Assembly: GCA_958496175.1 (NCBI GenBank)
Contig: OY292274.1
Coordinates: 63,188,630-63,252,629 of the forward strand
Source of the DNA: Sisyra terminalis
Taxonomy: Eukaryota > Arthropoda > Insecta > Neuroptera > Sisyridae
DNA length: 64,000 nt
Direction of reading: 5' to 3'
The translations under genes were made by a program, and so were the position numbers. Numbering within the stretch: position 1 is the first letter of the stretch; every line of letters starts with the position of its first letter. Below the pieces are notes generated by a model. That model was not told where the DNA came from. It saw nothing but the letters and a program-made list of their open reading frames with translations, and made no database searches. This document shows positions 24,417 through 39,400 of this stretch, piece after piece.

Positions 24417-24422
24417 TTTATT
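24417..24422 (-). terminator. Polyadenylation signal of the RRP5 gene
   Basis: AATAAA on the minus strand, 15 nt downstream of the TAA stop. Confidence 0.65.
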
Positions 24423-24436
24423 GCTTATATCAACAA

Positions 24437-27400
24437 TTAATTTGTCGCATTTTCAACATATTTGACCGCCATTTCCCGAACTTTTCCAACCGCTTCGGCA
24501 TCGCCATACTTTTCCTCAAACTCCAAAAACTTTTTAAACAAAATTTTCATCTTTCGAGCGGGTAAAGTAAGCGAAACAGATCGTTCCAAAACTTTTCTGT
24601 AAAAATAAAATATTCACTTAGTAAAAGAATGGAAAGTTTTATGAAATCAAAAAAAAAAACCTGGCAATATCGATTTTCTTTGATTTGATAAGCATATCGA
24701 CATAGGAGCTCCAAATATCAATTCGTCTTGGATATGATGTTAAAACTTGTTCGTAAAGAGTTTCAGCTCGGTCTTGATTCCCTTGTTTAATTTCCAATTG
24801 TGCAAACTGTACAATTATATTTACATCTGAAAAAGTCAAATATTATTAATTGAAATAAAAATTCCTTCATAAGTTTGGTCTTACGATGTTTGGCATCTAA
24901 ACTGGTCAAAGCTCTTTGTAGTAAATGCCGAGCATTATCGACAAGATCCAATTTAAATGATGCTGTAGCAGCTTGTAACCACATATCAGGATCTTGTTTG
25001 TACTTTCGAAGAACTATTTTTAATAAATCATTATAATCATTTTGATTTCCACTTTCCGCCAAAATATTTAACGCTCGTAAATGCACAGCTTTTGCATCGT
25101 TTACTTGCACAGCTTCACTTAAGGTCTTATTAAATGTTTCCTAAAGGAAAGAAAATATGAAATCAATCATTTTTTTAAAAATTTAAGCAGAACTAGGAAA
25201 CCGGAATCAAAAAATATGTAAGTAATAACAATTAGGCTGAAGCCTCATCGAAATCGGAGTTATAGCTACAAATTGACTCCGGAGCTTGAGAAATAAATTA
25301 AAAGTCATTGATTCCGGAGTCGAAGCCTACACTAAGTCCAGTTTCCCAGCTTTAGCGATAAAAGCTTCAATTCAGTAACAAAAAATTTAAAGAAACCACG
25401 GTTAATGATCGCTAATTATTGGGAAATATGTAAGAGCTTTATAGTAAATGGTTTTACTCAGAATTCATCATTTATTCATCACATTTTTGCTACTAAACTC
25501 GAAATAGTTTCAATACTTACTTTAGTTCCATAACGATTTTCCAAATTCAACAATGCAATCCACACGTTCAGCCGTTCCTGTTCTTCCCGATAGGAAATCG
25601 TTGTGATAGCTTTTTGCGCCACGGTTCGGGCTTTTTCAATTTCTGTGGCCTGCAAATGGAATGCCATATAATTGATCCACACATGGGAATTGTTCGGCTG
25701 AGCCAAAATCAAGCGGTCAAACTCTTCGGCCGACGTGGGAATACTTTGGTCATCGGCTAATTTGTTTTCAATTTGCCGGAGTCGTTGCTCTTCTTTCATG
25801 GCTTCCGCCCGTTTTTCTGCCTTTGTCATTTTTTTCTTTTTCGAAGATTTACTACTGTTCGCGGTATCATCTTCGTCGCTCGACTCATCGGACTGCTTTT
25901 TGTCGTGTAACATGTCGGAATTTAAATTCCAAAATAAATCGACCCCCGGTAACGTTGGTTCCGCTACTTTGGAATCGATCGACTCATCATCACTTTCTGA
26001 TTTGGATTTTCGTCTTTTCTTTTCTTTTGGTTTATCTTTTTTCTTTTTCTGTGGAACTACCACCTCGGGTTCCGATTCAGACTCGGATTTTTCAATTTCC
26101 ATAAGCTCGATTTCCTTTTTTTCTTCTTCTTCTTCATCCTCTTCAGATTCATTTAGCTTTTGTCGCTTTGTTTCCGGTTCATCATCTTCATCGACATTTT
26201 CTTCTTTAATTGCATCAATATTTCGTTTGAATACTAATTTAGCATTTTCATATTTTTCTCTTGATATTCCAATAAATTTATCATTTACTGACCTAAAAAT
26301 TGCATGCAGAACAAAACTTTGAATTTCCATTTATTATAATTATTTAACTTCAAATCTACCTAAACACAACCACGTCAATAACATCCCCAATTTTGATATC
26401 TTCTGGCTGCGGTTTAAAATCATTAGGATGTACTTTCTTCGGAAGAAACACAAGTTTGTTTTTGAAACGAGACTTTATAATCCCCATAGTAAAGTCCTTG
26501 TATATTAAGACGATTTTTGCCTTAACACAAGTATCTTCAAAGTCTTGATCTTCGACTGGATCTAAATTAAAGGTATGTATAATTTTTAATACATATTTTT
26601 GGAGTGAAACTTTTTTAACAAAGAAAGGGAATCAAACGAGAGGAAGAGGACCAACAATAAGCATAATAAGTTTAATTTCCAACTAAAAAGTTTCACTTTC
26701 TCCATGCTTTTCGGGGTTGTTCATACATATCCCTTTCTGTTACAATATATATATTAGGGTGATTTTTTTTACTTTTTTGACTTTTTTTGGTCCCATCGTG
26801 AAATATTGTTGGAAATACCAAAAAAAAAATCTCTGAAAGTTTGAGCCCTTAATATTAATTTTAAGTCCTCGACCAAGACGTGTAAAGATTTCCCATTGAA
26901 AATACACGGAAACTCTGATTTTTTATTTTAAAATTTCTATATCTCAGTGGCATTTCATGGGATCGCTTTTACCGAAGATGGTTTTTTCTCAGAATTAAAC
27001 GCTCTACAAAAGTGCCCATTGCGACAAAGTCGTTACTCACACCGATGAGATATTACGGGCCACTGAACCTGATTTTTCCATAAAATTCGCGTTTTTTTTG
27101 CATTTATCTCGTAAATAACAAGAGCTACGGAAAAATTATAAATGAAAAACTTGTAGAGAATTTGATTTCCCACAAAAAAGTTCCTGTAGATCAAATCGCG
27201 AAAATCAATATTAAACGAGATATTAAGCCTTGAATTTTATGGAAAAATCAGGTACAGTGGCCCGTACTACCTCACCGGTGTGAGTAACGACTTTGTCGCA
27301 ATGGGCACTTTTGTAGAGCGTTTAATTCTGAGAAAAAACCATCTTCGGTAAAAGCGATCCCATGAAATGCCACTGAGATATAGAAATTTTAAAATAAAAA

Positions 27401-30400
27401 ATCAGAGTTTCCGTGTATTTTCAATGGGAAATCTTTACACGTCTTGGTCGAGGACTTAAAATTAATATTAAGGGCTTAAACTTTCAGGGATTTTTTTTTT
27501 TGTATTTCCAACAAAATTTCACGATGGGACCAAAAAAAAATCACCCTAATATATATTATATATTTCATTATATGATTTTTCATATATATAAAAGTAACAT
27601 CCTGTTTAAGGGGGGAAGGGTCTTGCTGAGTGTGATAAAATGTGACAGGGGGGGGGTCTTCGGTAACATGACGTTCGCCGTTCGTCAAAAAAATTTAAAT
27701 TAATTTTTCCTTTGACTATTTTTCTTTTTCAATTTTTATCATGATAAAAAGTCATTCATTTCGTATTTAGTAAATATTAAATATAAAGAGTTTTTAAAAA
27801 TATAGAAACTTGTGCACTTTTAATTGAAATTTATCATATTCAGGGGGGGGTCTTAGTTTTGGGACGAAACATTTCTAGGGGGGGGTCACAGAAAGTGTGA
27901 CACAGCGTGACAATGGGGGTAAGGGGTCAGAAAAAGCTTATTTTAGCGTGACGTATTTTATGAACGGCCCCTTATATAAATATTACCTTCTTGTTTGAAA
28001 AAGTTTTGGAAATCCGCCAATAACGAAATAACAGCATGTTTTTGTGCAAAATCTACCCAAAGCACGGTCGCTGAAACCTTTTTCCCTTCGTCCATATCCT
28101 CTAAAATATCACAAATATTAAAAAAAAATATACAAAAAAATTTTCAAAGCGTTGTTTTCTAAAATATATATGGCCCCAATTGAAAACCCCAAACTTAAAC
28201 CATACCTTGATTACAATGGATGAGAGGTGCTAAGAAGTAACAATCGGATGATTTAACATTCAACTTATATCCATCACGACATTGTGTCAATCTTCCCTTA
28301 ACTTTATCTCCAATATTAACACTAGTTAAAACATGATCGGTTTTCGATCGAATATAATCCACATCTCGTAAATATTCCGCCATTAAATTAGTTGCATACT
28401 AAATTATCAAAAAAATAAGCAAAATAAATTGACGATTCTCCCAAAGAATATTTTATTTAATTACAGTAAAAGTGTGATCCCACAGGTAGGAAAACGATGC
28501 ACTGCACAAAATTTGTTTTTCCTCTAAATTCACACGTCGGACTTTCGTTAGAACTAGTTGAAGCTTTTCAAAATGCAGTTTACTATAAGATTTAACATCT
28601 TTATCGGCTACAACAAACTAAAAGTTTCATTTATTAACAAAAAATTATTACAATCACATATTGTGTAACAACAATGTAGCATTAACTTTAACGGTAACTT
28701 CCCAGAAATATCCACGGGAAACGTTGAAACCATGACAACAATCAGTTATTAAAATTTAAGACAATTATATTTGGTTTTCCTCACAAGTGTGTATTAATAA
28801 TCTATGTTTTTTATCTCTGCCAACATACTTACATTATCCTTTTATAATATTATTATTGATTTTCCTCTATTGTTATCAACTGTTATATATTAAACTGCAT
28901 TTCTATTCAAAAGTAAGATTTTTTCGCTGCCTTTGAACAGTTAAACTGTGTATACAATATATAGAATATATTGTGGTCCAATTTATGTAGTATAATGTAA
29001 TATAATAATATATAAAAATCATAACATGAACATAAATTTGAACAGAAGTTCAAACAAAAATATTCGTGACGTATTGCCCAGATACGTATTTCGATTGCCA
29101 AGCAATCTCTGCTTTGTGATGAACAATTAAATCATTGGTAATTAAATGCGTCACAAATGTACTACCGAGTGAGTTTCATTGATATTTACCAATAAAACTA
29201 ATATTTATAATAGCTAATTATCTGCACATTTCAAATATGAACATAATAATTTAAATGAAAAAACTTGATTACCTAGATTTTTATACGATTGATAAAAAAT
29301 ATACCTTTGTTAGTTTTTCAGTCAATCATACATTAGTTTTAACAAACTTAATTTAGTAGGTAAATAAAAAAAAATACTCACAAAATAGCATTTCTATAGT
29401 TAAAAACCTGAAAAAAAAATTCATATAGGTATAGGAAAAGTTAATGATTATCATTCAATATGATATCTCTAAACATGATAAAATATATTGTATATATCAA
29501 TAAACTTAACTAAATCTTCAAGTAGAAATTAATTTTTTCGGTAGAATAAATTCTTATCGTGCGAACAAATCTTCCCAATTCATATTTATAATTAATTAAA
29601 GTAATGAGTAAAGTAATGGCATTCGCGAAATCGAAAGCAGTTACGGAGTGGTCCAAACTACTTGATGACCACTGAGGAGATTGCTTGGCAATCGAAATAC
29701 GTATCTGGGCAATACGTCACGAATATTTTTGTTTGAACTTCTGTTCAAATTTATGTTGGTGGTATGATTTTTATATATTATTATATTAAATTATACTACA
29801 TAAATTGGACCGCAATAAATTCTATATATTGTATACACTCCATTTATATTATTTTAATCGTAAACGTTACATCGTAGTTACATAACATGTGTTTTAACAT
29901 TGAAATGATTTTCAAATAAGGAACATCGATATTCTTTCTTTAATCAATTTAACTTAACTATTACATTGATATCTTCACTAATAAGGCTTGTAAGTATACC
30001 AAATCATTCTCAAAATCAAAATTTTGACATTTTTTTTGATTTTATCGTATACTTTTCCAACGTCTACTTTTTCGTAAAACTTGAATAGTTTTCCTTGTCT
30101 TTATTGAGTTCGGATCAAATTTGGTATACCTACTCCCCTACAACCCTTCGATGGTTGTTTTTAACATTACTATACTTACATCTTTAGATATGAACAATTT
30201 TTTGTTGAAATTCGTAAGAGCCGGACAAACATAAATCCCTTTCGCTTTCATATGGGAAAAATCACAACGAAGTATATCTCCCTTCTTCAAATTTCCCATA
30301 TCAGGAAATTCATTTAAAACTTTACCTTCACGTAACGACAATATAATTTGTTTTGGTGTTAGTGCAATACAAATTAAGTCTTTGATTTCATCCCCTGGCT

Positions 30401-33400
30401 TATAAAGTCCTAAAATATTTCAAAGAAAATATAAAAAAAAAATAAATCCTGCTTTTTCCTGATTTTCTGAGTACATACTGGCCAAAACTTTTGACAGAGA
30501 AGTGTTTTCAGTCAAATGCATTAAGGGGATGAATCCCTCACGGGATTGTTTGATGTTGAGAGTAATTCCAAATGGGTATACTTTCTTAACAATACCACTT
30601 AGTTTGGTTCCGATTATCATTTTCGAAAGGGTTGTTTTTAACGACATTTTTTTGGTTTTTGGATTTGACGATAGAACAAAACATTTAATCTGAAATAATT
30701 GTTTTTTTTATTATTATTTATTTTAGTCCAATGAAGACAAAAACGGCACAAAAAAATTGACTATTTTTTTTCTCGACAAAGTTAATATTTTCTTTTTTTA
30801 AGTAAATCATTATCTATATAAATTGGCAGGTATAAAAATAAGCTTCTGTTGGAAATACACGATAAAAGATGAATCAAGAGGAAGAATGTAGAATGGAATG
30901 AAGATTATAAAGAATGCAGCTTAACAATATAAATATTACACAACCGGTTTTGTACTGCTTTTAAAAGGTATTAAAATATTCTGAAGGCAATTAGTGAATT
31001 CAGGTAGCTGAGATCCAAATCAGAACTAAAGTAAACATATAAGAAGGAAAAGAATTAAAAAATAAACAAATTAAATCTTTTTATTATCTATATAAATGGG
31101 CATGTATATAGAAATAGGCTTCTGCTGGAATTACGCGGTAGAAGTTAATCAAGAGTAAGAATGTAGAAAGGAATGAAGATTATGAAGAATGCAGTTTAAC
31201 AAAACAAATATTCTAAAACTGGTTTTGAACCCCTTTTAAAAGATATTAAAATTCCTTAATAATTACTGAATTCAGGTAGCTGAGATCCAAATCAGAACTC
31301 ATGTAAACATATAAAAGGAATTTAGTGTAAATAAATAAATCAAATCTTTTCGAACAACTGGTTTCAAGATGCTATAAAAAAGAGATCCCCAACCATATTC
31401 ATGTAGGCAACATGCTGTTTGCAAAACGCAAACAAGCAGTGCCCCCTGCTGAGCCACTCGAATAAAAATACTAGTTTTTTAAGTACTAAAAGAAATTCCT
31501 ACAATGTTTCTAAATTGAATAGTAAATATTTACTTCCGCCCTGGCATCCCAAAATATGTACTTAATATAATTAGATTATGGCTTCAAGAGGTAATAAAAA
31601 TTCGTTATCTGATAAATAACAGGTAGAAAAGACCCAAAACAAACCGCATGTAAGAACTTAGGGAGGAATTTCATTTAAAAAAAATAACAAACAAAAACCG
31701 GATTCAACAGATGTGAGGGTCCCTAATTGAAGAATAAACGGAGTACTATTATCCAAAACAAATATGACTATATATCTATGAAACTAGTTGACATCTGGAT
31801 CTCTGCAACTTCGTCTGCATGACCTTAAAATGTTTCTATAACCTCGACTTTGAAAAAAAGGTACCGTCAATAAAATAGCTGTTGTATTAGTAGTTGGATT
31901 AAATCCAACTATGGATAATTTAAAAATTCTTTGTATGCAGATTGAATTATTCTTTTATTTTCACATAGTTTTTCTTATAGTAGTAGTAAAATAACATTAA
32001 CTTCCCTTTCAATTATTTGATACAATAAATCGATTACAGCAGAAGTCTTCAATACCTGGGCCTCTCTGGGCCCCTAGATCTAGAACTCATCTCTTACCAA
32101 TACAATAAAAAAATATTTGCATATCGAAATAAGCTTCTGTTGGAATTACGCGGTAGAAAATATATTTAGAGGAAGAATGTAGAAAGGAATGAAGATTATA
32201 AAAAATGTACTTTAACAAAATATTACACAACCGGTTTCGAACCGCTTTTAAAAGACATTAAAATTCCTAAGGCAATTATTGAATTCAGGTAGCTGAGATC
32301 CAAATCAGTACTCATGTATCCATATAAAAAGGAATGGAGTATAAATAAACAAATTAAATCTTTTCAAACAACTGGTCTCAAATCGCTATAAAAAAGGGAT
32401 CCCCAACCATATTCATGTAGGCACCATGCTGCTCGCTAACCGCAAACACGCAGTGCCCCCTACTGAGTCCCGGTAGTAAAAATACAAGTTTTTTCTTTAC
32501 ATGTACTAAAAAAGTTCCAGCAATGTTCTTTTCGCCAAAAGTAAATATTGACTTCCGCCCAACTGGCATCTCAAAATATCTACTTAATATAATTGGATTA
32601 TAGCTTCTGAATGTAGTAAAAATTATTATCTGATAAATAACAGGTGGAAGAGAATCACAACAAACCACATGCAAGAACATAGGGAGGAATGTCTTTTAGA
32701 AAAAAATAACAAACAAAAACTGGTTTCAATAGATGTAAGAGTTCCTTAATTGACGAATAAACAGAGTACTATTATCCAAAACAAATGTTACTATATATAA
32801 AACTAGTTGACATCTGCGACTTCGTCTGCATGGCTTAAAAATATTTCTACAACATTGCTGGTATTCTTATCCATGGTTATTATACATTAATGATTCTCAT
32901 TTTCTGGATACTTAATATTTGATGTTTTTATTAAATTTTTCGTACAACGTTTCGCCACTTTCGTTCCACATAATCTCGGCATTTATACGACTGTCCCCAT
33001 AATTCTCAGTGTCCTCTCTTACTATATTCCTATTTATTCCTAAATATGATTGGTAAGAGAGGATACTGATAATTATGGGAAGGACAGTCGTATGAATGCC
33101 GAGATTATTGTACATGGATTTAACAATTGATGTTTGTAACTGAGTACCTGAGGAAGGAGTAATACCAAACAAATTCTATGGATTGTTTAAGATAAAAAAT
33201 AAAATTACTCAATTTCTTATCTCAATTGAAGAACCCACTACTTCTTCTTTAAATCGACACTTCTTTCAACTCTTATTAATATAAATTTTCTTGAATTCCA
33301 TAAACAAAAAAAATAATCAATTTTTTGGACCATTTTATACACTTTCAAAACTTACCGTTTGTCCTAGATAGTAGGTATCTTTCAGTGCTGTTTTCGGAGA

Positions 33401-36400
33401 CAATTTCAAAAAACTTCGATCCAAATAGGCAGTTACCAAATTATAAAACGAAACAATAAGACCTTTCTCTTTAATTTTAATTATTGACCCAATGTATTGT
33501 TGATTTGTATCGTAACCAGTGTATGAAGTAAGGCATGGTAAAGTCGACTCGATTAACGATTGTTTAAACGTTAAATACAAACCATTGGTAGTGAGGACAC
33601 TTAAAAATTGAATAAAATTATAAGAAAATTTAATTTTAGTATATGCCTGTTTATTTTAAAAGCGAGTTAAGTCCATTTCAAGAACAATCCCTATAGCGTT
33701 ATCATTTTTAACCATAGGAACATAAGATACTAAGCAGGAGAGAATAATTGGCGTTTTTGTTAACAACTAAAATGAAATCAGTAATTTCTGAAAACTTAGC
33801 AATTAAATAATTAACATACTTTGTTCTAGTTACAAGAAGAAGAATCACCATATAGATCAGTGGTTCCTAACCTTTTTCAGCCCCGGACCCCCAAGGAAAT
33901 CAAGCATAATGCCAAAGACCCCTGAGTGAGAAAAAGGGGCAATTTTCGGACAAAATTATATTTAAGTATTCCTTCATTAAATTGAAAAACAAAAAACGGC
34001 ATAAGCTTAGATCAGGAATGTCGAGATATTCAGAACTAAAGGGAATTATTCCGAATGGGTACGTATTGTTCACTCGAATGCAATTTGTACGTAAACTTGG
34101 ACATGCCAGAAATGAAGAAGCGATGATTATTTTCAAATATGTATTTATGTTATAATATTTCAAATTAAATTTTCACCTCAAGTTCATTTTAGTACACCCA
34201 CAATCTGCCAACGTTGCATTTTCGATTTTTTTTGTAAATTTAATTCGCGCTATTTTTGTTAATTCAATTCTAATATAGTTTAATTATCTCTTTAGTACCT
34301 CTGTCAAGTTAGCACCCAACTTTTACTAATTAAAATTTTAAATATATTTTTAGGTTGTCTTTTGTTTGTACTTGATTGTACCGAAAAAATTTCGTTTGTA
34401 CCTCAACCGAAAAAAAGTTATTAAATTTTTAAAAATCGATTGCCCTCCATTGTTAGATTTTTGAAAAAAATTAACGGCCATAGATAGGCCTTGACACGTA
34501 GAGGATTGTACCGAAAAAAATTTGTTTCTAAATTTAGCCCAAAAAAAGTTATGAGTGATTTTGTGAATGCACTTATTCCATTGAATATAGAGTTTTCTGG
34601 CTACTACGGATTTTCCTTGACAGATTTTCCAAACTTAAAAGCAGTACAATCTAGTTACTGTGCCGCTGAGGATTGTACCGAAAAAAAAAATCCTTCTAAC
34701 TCTTTTCCAACGGAAGTTATAAAGGATTTTGTATGAGTAATTAGACTAATTACTCTATTGTTGAAACAGCCAAAACAGCCATAACTTTGAATCTATTGAG
34801 GTACAAACAATTTTTTTGGCGGATTCTCCCGGGTGCTGGTCTCTAGTTGATGAAACCAGAGAATTTGCAAAAAAATTCGTTTGTATTTCAGTAGATTCAA
34901 AGTTATGGCCGTTTTGGCTGTTTCAACAATAGAGTAATTAGAGTCTAATTACTCATACAAAATCCTTTATAACTTCCGTTGGAAAAGAGTTAGAAGGATT
35001 TTTTTTTTCGGTACAATCCTCAGCGGCACAGTAACTAGATTGTACTGCTTTTAAGTTTGGAAAATCTGTCAAGGAAAATCCGTAGTAGCCAGAAAACTCT
35101 ATATTCAATGGAATAAGTGCATTCACAAAATCACTCATAACTTTTTTTGGGCTAAAGTTAGAAACAAATTTTTTTTCGGTACAATCCTCTACGTGTCAAG
35201 GCCTATCTATGGCCGTTAACTTTTTTCAAAAATCTAACAATGGAGGGCAATCGATTTTTAAAAATTTAATAACTTTTTTTCGGTTGAGGTACAAACGAAA
35301 TTTTTTCGGTACAATCAAGTACAAACAAAAGACAACCTAAAAATATATTTAAAATTTTAATTTGTAAAAGTTGGGTGCTAACTTGATACAGGGCTCTTTA
35401 GTGGCTAAATTTTTATTATGGACCGATTTAATCGCGAATTAAATTAAAACAAAGTCGAAAATGTAACGTTGTCAAATTGTGGGGGTGCTGAAATGGACTT
35501 GAGCCAAAGTAAACTTTATTTAGAAAATTTAATTTTACAGATTTCACTTAATACAATATAAATACATATTTGAAAATAACAGTCACTACTTCATTTCTGA
35601 CATGTCAAACTTTACGTACAAATTGCATTCGAGTGAACACTACGTATAGGAACAATTACGAAAGTCTTGGAAACAGTTCTCAAACAAACTTTTTCAAATG
35701 GAGCCGCGGACCCCCACACAGGTTAGGAAACAATGATACAGACCAAATGGACTTACACCACTTTCAAAATAAACGAGTCCTATGCGTTTGCCTTACCGAG
35801 CCTTAACTTTATCTCCAGGGCTATATTTTTTTTGTAATGTCGCCGTTGTTAACGGAACATCGGCAGTATGGTCATTAACCACATACCCATGAAGTCTGCC
35901 CACCGTTACATTAACTCCATTTTGATCGATTTCCTTGATCACAGCCTCAACAATCTGACCTGGTTGTAAATCCTCCGGCAAAAATATTGTTTCCCGCAAC
36001 AAATTTGGCTCCATTGTACAATAGTAAATGTCGTCCATGGCGTCATAGTTTAAAATTCGTATGGCGTGTTTGGATTCCACGGTGTACAAATTCAAAAGCT
36101 CTTCTAAAGTTTGATCCGACTGTGGTTTTTTATCTAAACGATTATGCGAAACGTAGCCCTTGTCATTTTGGGTTAATTGCAAATATAGACCTCGACCACT
36201 CTTCGTGAGTACCTTGGCTTTCTTGAAGGTGGCACCAATTTTCAGTTTTGGTGAGTGCTTTTCAAAATTTTTCAAGGAACAAAACACAAATTTAGTCGTT
36301 GGTTGTATATATAGAACTCTGGCTGTTATATTCTGATTAATTTTGTATGTAGAAGTCGTATCAAATGGTTTGGATAGATGTGAGGTATGAACGTATCCTT

Positions 36401-39400
36401 TGAAGTCATCATACAATGATAATTCCAATCCGTCCGCTATTAAATTTTGAATTTTTGCAGCCACTCTCATTCCGGGTAACACATTATTTAAACTAGCAAG
36501 ATTTGTACAAGTAAATGAGTCTAATGTAACTTCTTTAGTATCAAGAGTAATCGTCGAAGATATATTCGACATATCAACTTTAGAAATATAACACTGAACC
36601 ACCTGACCAATTTTATACGCTTTTCCATCATCCACATTCACTTTTGGTAAAAACGCACGACAATTTCGTATACCCGTGTCCATTATATAACCGTGATCCT
36701 CTACACTTTCAATAGCAGCACTAATAAGCATTTCCTGCTGTAATTGGGAGAATTTCCACTCGGATTGAACATCTTGCGGCGCTATTGAGAGTTTCAATTG
36801 GTAAAATTCGGATTTCAGGTCGTGTTTGATTTCAATGACTTTACAGGCGACAAGTTGGCCAATTTGAAACATGCTGGATAACGCATGATAGTCGTCTTCG
36901 AAATCATTTTCGCTTTGCACTACGTTTCGCAAGAGATTGGAATAGGGCGTTGATATGTTGGAGATGAAAACTTTGCCGAAAGTTCGTCCTGGCAAGTTGA
37001 TTCGTAGACTCATTTGAGAAATTTCGGCCACACAGCCCAAAACAAGCATTCCTTCTTGTACCGTCTGAAAGTTAATAATTTTTTTTTGATGTAACATAGG
37101 GTAAGTAGACACCTGCCTACTAGAAAAATCCCCACATGAAATTTGCCTACAGAAAGTTGCCCACATAGAAAATTCCTCACATAGAAATATTTTCTTTATT
37201 ACTTTTTTAAAATAAGAAAACAATTCAGGTTATTTAAGAAGAAGAGGTTATTAAATAAAAAAAATATCTTAAATAACCTGAATTGTCTTCTTATTTAAAA
37301 AAATAAAAGCTGAGATCTGAATTTGATCATCTATTATTTATTACTGAGACTAACTTATGTTCGCGACTTCGTCTACGAACGTAGGTGTTGGATATGTTTT
37401 CTTTTTAGATTTGCTGTTTGCAGTGGTAGATATATGGAAATTTTTATTTTCTTACCTATTTAACAAAAACATAATCATTAGACTTGGCCAAAAAAATCGA
37501 TTATTTTTTTTTGACAAGTATTTCGAAAATATTGTTCAAGGTGACAAAAAAAATAACGGGAAAGTTTGAGCCCATAATATTAATAATAAGGGTCTATCAT
37601 CTTTAATTTCAATATTTTATTTGTGCTTTCATTTTTGCGTCAATGCTGTCAAACTATCAAGGTAAAAAAAATCATCTGCACAAATATTTATAGAAAATTA
37701 AATTCCCTACAAAAAACTTTTTCTTGAAAATTTTCGCCAGACACGCCGTTTCCGAATAATCAAGCTTCAGACATTGATATAATTTTTAGATTTATCTTCT
37801 TTATTTTGGAATTTTGTAACTAACGAACAAATTAATATATGGAAATGAACAATATAGATTCTTAAAGGGAATTTAATTCTCTACAAAAAAGGTCTCTTAA
37901 CATTTTTACATAAAATCACTCTTTCAAATGTTATTCACAATTAAAGTTGCAAGAAAACTTAAATTATTGTTTTTTCCGTTGTTAAACCAATTTTGAAAGA
38001 CTGATTTTATGTAAAAACGTTAAGACCTTTTCTGTAGAGCATTAAATTCCCTTCAAGAATCTATATTGTTCATTTCTATATAATTATTTGTTCGATAGTT
38101 ACAAAACTCCAAAATAAAGAAGATAAATCTAAAAATGATGTCAATGTTTAAAGCTTGATTATTCGGAAAAGGCGTGTCTGGCAAAAATTTTCAATAATAC
38201 ATTTTTTGTAGGAAATTTAATTTTGTATAAATATATGTGCAGATGTTTTTTTTACCTTGATAGTTTGACAGCATTGACGCTAAATGAAATCACAAATAAA
38301 AAATCGAAATTAAAGATGCTAGACCTCTTAATATTAAATATTAAACTTTCCCGATATTTTTTTTTTTGCCACCTTGAACAATATTTTCGATATACTTTTC
38401 AAAAAATAAAAAAGTCGATTTTTTGGCTCAGTCTAATTTTTAGTCGACTTTAAAAAGATACATTTAATAAAATGTTGCTTAGAATAAAATATTTGTAAGT
38501 AATGATCAATTAATTTTCAAAAAATATTTATAAACATCTAAAAAGAGTATATTTAATTGAACAGTGAACCAAATAATCTGTAAATCAATTATACATAAAT
38601 AAAAAATATTGTCAAGTTCAAAAATTTGAGTCTTAATTATGACTAAAACAGTCAAAAGTTGCCAAAATATTCGCGTTAAAATATCAGAAGTTAAGGGTCT
38701 AGATTTTTGAATACTAGTAGGAATCCACTTTCACTGTTTTGATTCCCAAATGAACCTTTTTCCCAAAACTATTACCCTCCTGCAATGTACAACACTATCG
38801 CGAAATTGAAATTTGTATAATTACACGAAACCCAGTTCTTCCATAATTAAGTATAACCATTCTGTAACTATACACTTATTATTAAAATATCTGAATTTCA
38901 ACTATACAATTAAACCATATTGGATAGTCTCAAGTTTACCATACACGATTTGGCGTATGCCTTTTGCTTTAGAAGAGCATTTTAAATTTCTTTTATCATT
39001 ATGAATTACCGTATATTTAAAATTCAACCCCCCCCTTATATTGTTATTTTTCCTCTGTCGATAGGAGCCCCTAACTTTAGTTCACAAAAATGCTGGTAAA
39101 TATTTTCTTTTAGTTCGCCGAATTTCAGGGGACACTCTTTCACTAATGTATTTATTAGTGAATACGTATTTTGGATTTTCAGGTTTACAGTATGGGAAAA
39201 CTAAAGAACTAAATACTCACTTACAAACTTAATTTAACCTTTTTCAGATATTTTTCTCAGAGTTTTAATTTTTAAGCAGACCCTTAGGTTTTGATTCCAA
39301 TAATAAACCAACTTTTTTTATATTGAGCAGTAAAACGTTTCTTCTTTAATGGCACTTTGATGACTTTGATTACGAAATTTTAAATTTCGATTGTTTATTA

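Noticed and set aside
25735..26322. 195-aa plus-strand frame rich in Ser and Phe
   Set aside because: Antisense of RRP5 exon 11; the Ser/Phe composition is the complement of its Glu/Lys/Ser linker.
30811..32840. CRISPR-like array
   Set aside because: Repeats are hundreds of bases long, only two or three copies, in an intron of an animal gene.
33900..34163. 87-aa minus-strand frame inside the hAT element
   Set aside because: Its counterpart in the other arm differs by frame breaks and it lacks hAT transposase motifs; most likely chance.
34491..35138. Two identical 61-residue frames on opposite strands
   Set aside because: They lie in the two arms of palindrome G, so identity follows from arm identity; no family match and no coding context.
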